The position numbers and the translations under genes are program-made. This document shows positions 1-4,814 of a stretch of 6,227 nucleotides of DNA, piece by piece. A model generated the notes under the pieces. It was given only the letters and a program-made list of their open reading frames with translations. It was not told the origin of the DNA and searched no databases. Positions within the stretch are counted from its first letter, which is position 1; every line of letters begins with the position of its first letter. Location of the stretch: positions 1 through 6,227 of the forward strand of contig JACCWU010000340.1 of the NCBI GenBank assembly GCA_013697465.1, read 5' to 3'. Source of the DNA: Actinomycetota bacterium. Its GTDB lineage: Bacteria > Actinomycetota > Thermoleophilia > Gaiellales > Gaiellaceae.

Positions 1-31
1 CCCCTCGCCACTTGCGCGGAGATCGTGGTGG
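1..31. other. Short non-coding edge after ppx
   Basis: Thirty-one bases follow the ppx TAA on the minus strand up to the window edge. The minus strand ends in a purine-rich GGCGAGGGG, which could be a Shine-Dalgarno region for a gene starting just outside the window. No start codon or terminator can be assigned here. Confidence 0.3.
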
Positions 32-916
32 TTACGCCGCCGCGGCCTCGGCACGGGCGAGCGCGAGCGCTGCGCCCTCGCGCAGCCCGCCGCGCCCGAC
101 CTCGAGATCCGAGTCCAGGCGGCGCCCGATCTCGGCCAGCACCAGTGTGCCCCCGAGGAGCGTCTCGGCGCGCTCGGGCGTAATCCCGTGCGGCTCGGTA
201 ATCTCCTCCACCGGCACGGTGGAGAGGTGCGCAGCGAGCTCTTCGAGCGACTCGACGCTGAATCGCTTGCCGATGACGCGCCCGACCGCGCGTGCGGTTC
301 CACCGACGGCGAGCGCCGTATCGGGCTGCGGGGGACCGAAGTCCGCAGCCATTTGCTCGATCTCGCGACGGGCGCTCGCGACGCGTTCGACGCCGGGTGG
401 ATTCTCGCCGAGAAACGCGCGAGTCACGCGCAAAGCACCGGCGTCGATCGAGCGCACCCATTCGGGGCCTATCGTGGGGTGTCCCACCGCCAGCTCGCAC
501 GAACCTCCGCCGAGATCCACGACGGCCACAGTCTCGGGCGGATCGTCCATCCGGGAGACCGCACCTTCCCACGCGAGCCTGCCCTCGTCGTCGGCACTGA
601 GCACGACCACGGACGAGCGCGTCGCCTTCGCCAGCACTCGAACGAGCTCTTCGTGGTTTTCGGACTGTCGGCCCGGCGCCGTGACGATCGTCTCGAGGCA
701 CTCCGCGCCGGCCTTCCGGGCGGCTCTCGCATACTTCCCGGCGACCGAGCGCGTCTCCTTCAGCTTGCGCGAGCCGATGCGGCCACGCCGGAACGCATCG
801 TCGCCGAGCCGCATGTACACCCGCTCGCGGTGGAGCTGTTCGACGCTCCCACCGTCGACCCGAGCGACGAGGAGACGAATCGAGTTCGATCCGACGTCGA
901 TGATCGCGACGTTCAC
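32..916 (-). CDS. ppx: Ppx/GppA-family phosphatase (exopolyphosphatase or pppGpp phosphohydrolase), short form
   Basis: The product is a cytosolic phosphatase of the sugar kinase/HSP70/actin (ASKHA) fold, expected to remove terminal phosphate from polyphosphate and/or convert pppGpp to ppGpp. Numbering from the GTG at 914-916 (294 aa), phosphate box 1 is DVGSNSIRLLVA at residues 7-18. The segment around S107-DDEGRL-114 aligns with the family's catalytic-Glu motif. Phosphate box 2 is DLGGGSCE at 134-141, with Cys where Thr is usual. VGGTAR lies at 204-209, and a C-terminal GLREGAAL follows. Only the two ASKHA subdomains are present; the C-terminal HD-like domain of E. coli Ppx is absent, as in many short bacterial homologues. 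I chose the GTG because box 1 begins five residues later. An in-frame ATG at 1019-1021 would add 35 residues with no family resemblance. Neither start has a good Shine-Dalgarno site. It is last in a run after the Pit permease, so co-expression with phosphate uptake is likely. Ppx versus GppA activity cannot be decided from sequence. Confidence 0.9.
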   Translation of the reverse strand: MNVAIIDVGSNSIRLLVARVDGGSVEQLHRERVYMRLGDDAFRRGRIGSRKLKETRSVAGKYARAARKAGAECLETIVTAPGRQSENHEELVRVLAKATRSSVVVLSADDEGRLAWEGAVSRMDDPPETVAVVDLGGGSCELAVGHPTIGPEWVRSIDAGALRVTRAFLGENPPGVERVASARREIEQMAADFGPPQPDTALAVGGTARAVGRVIGKRFSVESLEELAAHLSTVPVEEITEPHGITPERAETLLGGTLVLAEIGRRLDSDLEVGRGGLREGAALALARAEAAAA

Positions 917-1021
917 TTCGGGGATTGTTCCCGGTGCACCGGCTGCCTGTCGAGGTCGTTGCCAGCGGGAGTCATCGCACGCCCGGTCGGTCTGCGGGTT
1001 CCCGGCCGGGCGCACTGTCAT

Positions 1022-1037
1022 GTGGAACCGGTGAACC
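1022..1037 (-). promoter_or_regulatory. Tandem GGTTCACC/GGTTCCAC motif between pit and ppx
   Basis: Reading the minus strand, two 8-base near-repeats, GGTTCACC and GGTTCCAC, lie between the pit stop and the ppx region. They resemble the GTTCACC core of the actinobacterial PhoP (PHO) box, which suits a phosphate gene. However, the repeat period is 8 rather than the 11 of known PHO boxes. No -10 or -35 element was recognised nearby. It is a weak candidate regulatory site. Confidence 0.15.
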
Positions 1038-1048
1038 GCTCTCGCGTC

Positions 1049-2137
1049 TCAGGCGCTGGCGGGGGCCAGTCGGCGAGTCTCGTACCGGCGGCCGACGAAC
1101 GCTGCGGTCGCGATCGCAATCGCCAGTGCGAGCACGATGAAGTCTCCGCCCTCGACTCGTGTCACGAGCTGCATGAGCCCGCCTACGAGGGCTGCCATCG
1201 GGATCGTGAAGATCCAGGCCAGGAGGATGTTCCCCGCGACGCCCCAGCGCACCGCGGAGAAGCCGCGGATCGCGCCTGCGCCAAGAACGGAGCCGGAGAT
1301 CGTGTGCGTCGTCGAGACGGGAAAGCCGTAGTGCGCGGTCCCCCAGAGGATGCCGGCGCACGCAGTCTGGGCGGCGAAGCCCTGCGGTGGGTCGATCTTC
1401 GCGATCCGCTGCCCGAGCGTTCTGATGATGCGCCAGCCGCCCGCGTAGGTGCCGGCGGCCATGGCGAGCGCCGCCGAGACGATCACCCAGAGCGGCGGCC
1501 GTTCGAAGTCCGACGAGAGGTCTCCAGATGCCACCAGCGCGAGCGCGATGATTCCCATCGTCTTCTGCGCGTCGTTCGTCCCATGAGTGAAGGCGACGAA
1601 CCCACCGGAGAGAAGCTGCGCTCGGCGGAAGAATCTGTTCACGCGCGACGGCGATCGGTGAGCGATCAGCCAAGTGATCGCGAAGATCAGCACGAACGCA
1701 ATAGCGACCCCTGCGAAGGGAGCGACGAGCGAGGGTACGAGCACTTTCTCCCTGATCCCTCCCCACTGCACCACGTCCCAGCCCGAGGCGAACACCGCCG
1801 ACCCGAGCATCCCGCCGACGAGCGCATGACTCGAGCTCGACGGGAGCCCGTAGAACCAGGTGACGAGGTTCCAGGTGATCGCGCCCACGAGACCTGCGAG
1901 CACGATGCTCAGCGTGATCGCCTCCTGGTCGACGATTCCCTTCGCGATCGTCGCCGCGACCTCGAAGGAGACGAATGCCCCGGCGAAGTTGAGGACTGCC
2001 GCCATCGCGACCGCGGCTCTGGGGCTCATGGCGCGCGTCGAGACCGTCGTGGCGATCGAGTTCGCCGTGTCGTGGAAGCCGTTCGTGAAGTCGAAGAAGA
2101 GCGCGACGGCGACGACGGCGACGAGCGTTGCGTCCAT
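1049..2137 (-). CDS. pit: PiT-family inorganic phosphate permease
   Basis: This is an integral membrane low-affinity phosphate (usually metal-phosphate/H+) symporter of 362 aa, within the normal size for bacterial PiT proteins that lack the large central loop. The duplicated PHO4 architecture is visible. In the N-terminal half, NGFHDTANSIAT (residues 19-30) is followed by the loop GLPSSSSHALVGG (97-109). In the C-terminal half, HGTNDAQKTMG (185-195) is followed by FPVSTTHTISGSVLGAG (272-288). Hydrophobic helices fill the rest, for example residues 3-15, 43-60, 74-95, 134-158 and 218-234. The two half-signatures, Asn/Asp with His, are the phosphate-binding motifs of the family. The ATG at 2135-2137 lies 9 bp after the stop of the DUF47 gene, so the two are almost certainly co-transcribed, possibly with translational coupling; no strong Shine-Dalgarno site is visible. 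The ppx-type gene follows. The transported cation is not determined by sequence. Confidence 0.96.
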   Translation of the reverse strand: MDATLVAVVAVALFFDFTNGFHDTANSIATTVSTRAMSPRAAVAMAAVLNFAGAFVSFEVAATIAKGIVDQEAITLSIVLAGLVGAITWNLVTWFYGLPSSSSHALVGGMLGSAVFASGWDVVQWGGIREKVLVPSLVAPFAGVAIAFVLIFAITWLIAHRSPSRVNRFFRRAQLLSGGFVAFTHGTNDAQKTMGIIALALVASGDLSSDFERPPLWVIVSAALAMAAGTYAGGWRIIRTLGQRIAKIDPPQGFAAQTACAGILWGTAHYGFPVSTTHTISGSVLGAGAIRGFSAVRWGVAGNILLAWIFTIPMAALVGGLMQLVTRVEGGDFIVLALAIAIATAAFVGRRYETRRLAPASA

Positions 2138-2146
2138 GGGCGGCGC

Positions 2147-2767
2147 CTATGCGTTCTTCACGACGATGTTCGCGATGACGTTCGCCGCCGTCTCGCAAGC
2201 GTCGAGTGCGCGCTCGAGGCCCTCGTAGATGTCCTTCCAGCGGATGACGATCAGCGGGTCGATCCCCTCGTCACGGAAGAGAGATGCGAGCGCGTCGCGG
2301 AGAATGCGATCGCCCTCGTCCTCCAGCCGCTTCAGCTCGATGAGAGCTTCCTGGACTCCGCTCATCCCTTTGAGGTTGTCGCACGCGAGTGCGAGCTGCT
2401 CGCAGGCTCGCACAAGCACCGCGCACTGCTCGACCGCGTGTCGCGTGGGCATCTCGACCCCGTACAGACCGAGGAGGTCCGACGCCTCCTCGAGGTAGTC
2501 GACGACGTCGTCGATCTCCGTCGCGAACAGGAAGATGTCGTCCCTGTCGAACGGCGTGATGTATTGGGTGTTGAGCAGCGTGATGAGCTCGCGGGTGATC
2601 GTGTCGCCCTGCGTCTCGACCGCCTTCACCTGTTCCTGGGTGACGCCGGAGCTCGGGTACTCGCGAAATCGGCGCTCGACGAGACGCGCCGTCTCGAGCG
2701 CGTTCTCACCGGCTCGGGCGAAGAGCGTGAAGAACTCGGTCGTGCGCGGAGTGAGGCTGATCTTCAT
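2147..2767 (-). CDS. DUF47 / PhoU-like Pit accessory protein
   Basis: This is a soluble, all-helical 206-aa protein of the DUF47 family, which is related to PhoU and usually encoded next to a PiT permease. Its role there is thought to be modulating or enabling phosphate transport. The protein is two PhoU-like three-helix repeats with acidic metal-binding motifs. The first repeat has E51-xxx-D55 (VETQGDTITRE) and then E84-xx-DD-xx-D (FATEIDDVVDYLE). The second has E-xxx-D near residues 149-153 (LEDEGDRILRD) and a terminal KDIYEGLERALDACETA helix carrying further acidic positions. There is no membrane segment or signal peptide. Length is typical. The stop lies 9 bp before pit, the standard DUF47-Pit pairing. 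The ATG at 2765-2767 is the only sensible start, since residues 2-20 already match the amphipathic first helix. Shine-Dalgarno is not evident. A weak -10-like TAACGT lies just upstream. The molecular mechanism of DUF47 proteins is not settled. Confidence 0.93.
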   Translation of the reverse strand: MKISLTPRTTEFFTLFARAGENALETARLVERRFREYPSSGVTQEQVKAVETQGDTITRELITLLNTQYITPFDRDDIFLFATEIDDVVDYLEEASDLLGLYGVEMPTRHAVEQCAVLVRACEQLALACDNLKGMSGVQEALIELKRLEDEGDRILRDALASLFRDEGIDPLIVIRWKDIYEGLERALDACETAANVIANIVVKNA

Positions 2768-2778
2768 GTGCGCGCGGC

Positions 2779-2784
2779 ACGTTA
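2779..2784 (-). promoter_or_regulatory. Weak -10-like element before the DUF47-pit-ppx block
   Basis: On the minus strand TAACGT (TAnnnT type) lies 11 bases upstream of the DUF47 ATG, inside the 75-bp gap after the Rieske gene. It would give a leader of only about four bases. No -35 match is present at standard spacing. It is preceded by a small tandem CGGTT-CGGTT (2784-2793). If real, it would separate the phosphate genes from the Rieske/PHP genes. Evidence is only a short match in the one relatively AT-containing patch of the gap. Confidence 0.2.
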
Positions 2785-2815
2785 ACCGAACCGAGACATT
2801 TGAGCCGGTCGCGCG

Positions 2816-2842
2816 CGCCGCGGAGACGGGCGGCCTGCGGCG
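2816..2842 (-). terminator. Possible GC hairpin after the Rieske gene, no U-tract
   Basis: Directly after the Rieske stop, the minus strand carries CGCCGC (2842-2837) and its perfect complement GCGGCG (2821-2816) around a 15-base loop. There is no following T-run, and a 6-bp GC stem is easily found by chance in DNA this GC-rich. It is listed because it sits exactly between the two proposed transcription units, not because the structure is convincing. Confidence 0.15.
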
Positions 2843-3898
2843 TCACGCCAGCGCGTCGACGAGGAGCGACTGGAAGTGCGCGATGAGCTGCTCGGACTCG
2901 AGCATGAGCCGCCCCTCGTCGAGCAGGCCCGACCGAACTCCGGCTTGGACGCGCTCGACGAGAACCCGATCCTCGGCACCGACCTGGGCGTCGAAGGCGA
3001 GCATCTCCCTGATCCAGATGTCGTCTGCATCCGGGGCGACGAAGTAGTCGAGGAAGCGATAGGTGCGCTCGGGCGCGAGCGGGACGATGGGGCCGATCGA
3101 GAAGTTGGGTCGCCCGGGCATGACGTTGACGACTGTGCCGGGGAAGAGCAGGTGAAACTGGCTGCGCTCGACCTCGCCCCTGGGATCGTACGAGCCGCGC
3201 GGCTCCGGCCTCGGCGGCCCGTGCTGAGACATGCGGAAGCCGCTGGTCTCGAGGAGGTAGGCGTCCGGAGAAACGTTCATCACGGCCGAGAAGCCGGGAT
3301 GTGCCACCGCGCAGTGGTAGCACTCGAGGAAGTTCTCCGCGCAGATCTTCCAGTTCGCCTCGTACTCGGTCTCCGCGCGTGTGAGAAAGCGGAGCCCGTC
3401 CACGTCGATTCCCGCCGCCGCGACCCGCTCGGGAACGTCCTCGAGCGACTCCCGGAGCGACGGTGCCTCGAGATCGGGATTGACGAACACGAACGGCCCC
3501 CACGTCTCGAGCTGCAAGGGGACGAGCCCAAGCTCCTCGTGCTCGAGCCCCCCTTCACGCTCCGACCGCGGCGCTTTGAGCAGCCGCCCGTCGAGCCCAT
3601 AGGTCCAGGCGTGGTACGGACACTGAAGCGTCTCACGCCGGCCCGAGCCCTTGCAGACGATCGAGCCGCGATGGCGGCAGACGTTCAGGAAGGCGCGAAG
3701 CGTCCCGTCTCCGTCGCGGACGAGGAGGACGGGGACGTCGCCCGCGCGAGACGTGTGGAACGAGCCTGGCTCCGCCACCTCGTCAGTGCGACCGACGTAC
3801 TGCCAGAAGCGGTGGAAGATGCGGTCCAGCTCGAGCTGGAGCACCGCAGGATCGACGTACCAGCTCCAGGGAATCGTGCGTGCGGCGGTAACGCTCAT
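2843..3898 (-). CDS. Rieske [2Fe-2S] / non-heme iron oxygenase, alpha-subunit type
   Basis: This is a cytosolic Rieske-type oxygenase of 351 aa that would hydroxylate, demethylate or cleave a small organic substrate using O2 and electrons from a separate reductase. The N-terminal Rieske domain has C74-x-H76 (NVCRHRG) and C93-xx-H96 (CPYHAW), the complete cluster ligand set. The C-terminal catalytic domain has the motif ENFLECYHCAVAHPGF (188-203), giving iron ligands H195 and H200. The third ligand is probably D310 in GAEDRVLVERVQAGV. The residue that bridges the Rieske centre to the iron is Glu (E192) rather than the Asp of naphthalene dioxygenase. Glu there is the feature of carnitine/glycine-betaine-type oxygenases (CntA is the known example), as is the C-terminal ESEQLIAHFQ segment. 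The substrate is unknown; a quaternary amine or similar compound is only an inference. No reductase, ferredoxin or beta subunit is in the window. The ATG at 3896-3898 has a weak GGATGG upstream and lies 22 bp after the PHP gene, so the two are likely co-transcribed. Confidence 0.93.
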   Translation of the reverse strand: MSVTAARTIPWSWYVDPAVLQLELDRIFHRFWQYVGRTDEVAEPGSFHTSRAGDVPVLLVRDGDGTLRAFLNVCRHRGSIVCKGSGRRETLQCPYHAWTYGLDGRLLKAPRSEREGGLEHEELGLVPLQLETWGPFVFVNPDLEAPSLRESLEDVPERVAAAGIDVDGLRFLTRAETEYEANWKICAENFLECYHCAVAHPGFSAVMNVSPDAYLLETSGFRMSQHGPPRPEPRGSYDPRGEVERSQFHLLFPGTVVNVMPGRPNFSIGPIVPLAPERTYRFLDYFVAPDADDIWIREMLAFDAQVGAEDRVLVERVQAGVRSGLLDEGRLMLESEQLIAHFQSLLVDALA

Positions 3899-3920
3899 CC
3901 ATCCGAACGCTACAGCGTGC

Positions 3921-4655
3921 TCAGGCCGCTACGCGCGATAGCTCGAGGTCGAAACGGGCGAGGTAAACGGGGCGTGGCGAGCGGAGGTAGTCGACGAGAG
4001 CCGACTCGTCGTGGGGACTCGGAAGCAGCGTCTTCCATCCCGCGAGGTGCTCGGCGCGATGGAAATCTCCGGCCGCAACCGCTGGAAGCCCGGACTCGGC
4101 GACCCAGCCGAAGAGCTGCGTACGGTTGAAAAGCTCGAAGCGGTGGACGAGCCCGCGCAGCTTCTCGTCGCGCGCGAAGCGCTTCGTGAGGCGCGTGCTC
4201 GCGTGCGCGGGCTGGTCGCCGTACGGGTGCGCCGCGATGATCGCGGCGCCGGCCTTGGTGGCCGCCTCGATTGCCTCCGTGATCCCGAGGTCGACGGAGA
4301 CGAAGCTTCGCAGCCCGATCGCCAGCGCATGCGCCGCGAGCACGGGTTCCTCGTCGTTGAATGTCAGCTCGAGCCCGGGAACGACGAGCATGCCGTACGT
4401 CTTCCGGGCTCGTGCCGCTTCACGCTCGATGTCCGCGAGGTAGTCGTCCCAGGACGTCTCGTCCACGGAGCGGAAGCGGATACCCTCGCGCGCACGCCAC
4501 GGGTCGTCCGTGCGGACGACGTGATCGGTGATGCACAGGACGTCGAAGCCGGCGCGTCCATGCAGGTCGACGAGCTCCGAGAGCGGCAGCTCCCCGTCGC
4601 TCCAGCGCGAGTGCGCGTGCAGCTCGCAAAGCAGGGGCCCGAGGCTTCTGCGCAT
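3921..4655 (-). CDS. PHP-domain metal-dependent phosphoesterase (TrpH/YciV-like)
   Basis: This is a cytosolic hydrolase of the polymerase-and-histidinol-phosphatase (PHP) superfamily. From the ATG at 4653-4655 the protein is 244 aa and shows a full set of nine likely metal ligands. These are H13-x-H15 and D20 (LHAHSRWSDG), H45 (CITDH), E96 (PGLELT), H109 (AAHALAIG), H143 (AAHPYG), and D197-x-H199 (AAGDFH), enough for a trinuclear metal site. This is the small COG0613 type, whose E. coli member TrpH acts on nucleotide 3',5'-bisphosphates and short RNA 5' ends. The substrate here is not predictable. An upstream in-frame ATG at 4770-4772 would add 39 residues without PHP similarity and would fill the divergent intergenic region. 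I prefer the internal ATG because PHP proteins normally begin a few residues before the first H-x-H. It is first in its run, followed after 22 bp by the Rieske oxygenase, and diverges from the M2-type peptidase. Confidence 0.9.
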   Translation of the reverse strand: MRRSLGPLLCELHAHSRWSDGELPLSELVDLHGRAGFDVLCITDHVVRTDDPWRAREGIRFRSVDETSWDDYLADIEREAARARKTYGMLVVPGLELTFNDEEPVLAAHALAIGLRSFVSVDLGITEAIEAATKAGAAIIAAHPYGDQPAHASTRLTKRFARDEKLRGLVHRFELFNRTQLFGWVAESGLPAVAAGDFHRAEHLAGWKTLLPSPHDESALVDYLRSPRPVYLARFDLELSRVAA

Positions 4656-4814
4656 CCACGGACATGCTTGCGGCGTCGCTTCGGTGCGTGGGGAGAAAAG
4701 TGGTGCATTTCCAGGGAAGAGCAAGGGAACGCGGATGGTGGAGCTCGCGTTCGGTTGCCGCAGACTCGACACATCTCGGCCCGCACGCGAGGCCTGCGTC
4801 CGTACACTTCGACC
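4656..4814. other. Divergent intergenic spacer between PHP and peptidase genes
   Basis: This 159-bp spacer separates the divergently transcribed PHP gene (minus) and M2-type peptidase gene (plus), so promoters for both should lie here. A less GC-rich, purine-biased patch lies at about 4691-4729. On the minus strand I found no TAnnnT -10 candidate for the PHP gene. A TTGCTC (4719-4724) could be a -35, but no -10 follows at the right distance. No hairpin, repeat or small ORF is supported. Confidence 0.5.
4803..4808 (+). promoter_or_regulatory. Candidate -10 element for a leaderless peptidase mRNA
   Basis: TACACT fits the TAnnnT -10 consensus and ends six bases before the GTG at 4815. That places the predicted transcription start on or within one base of the start codon. 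It holds the only TA dinucleotide in the 159-bp spacer, and no Shine-Dalgarno-like purine tract lies upstream of the GTG. No convincing -35 hexamer is seen 15-19 bases upstream, which is common for actinobacterial promoters. This is a pattern match only. Confidence 0.35.

Noticed and set aside
12..1034. A 340-codon plus-strand frame over ppx
   Set aside because: Ser/Arg/Thr/Pro-rich shadow of the Ppx gene with no recognisable motif.
188..2785. An 865-codon open frame on the plus strand spanning ppx, pit and DUF47
   Set aside because: It is antisense to three genes with clear family motifs. The translation is a low-complexity Arg/Asp/Glu-rich string without domains, the usual product of GC-rich codon bias.
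2876..4129. A 417-codon plus-strand frame over the Rieske gene and the end of PHP
   Set aside because: It crosses two real antisense genes and their gap, and has no domain-like pattern.
4719..4747. TTGCTC as a -35 for the PHP gene on the minus strand
   Set aside because: At 17-base spacing the next hexamer is ACTTTT, which is not a credible -10, and no TAnnnT exists nearby.
4656..4772. N-terminal extension of the PHP protein from the ATG at 4772
   Set aside because: The 39 extra residues show no PHP similarity, and the family's first H-x-H motif follows closely after the ATG at 4655.
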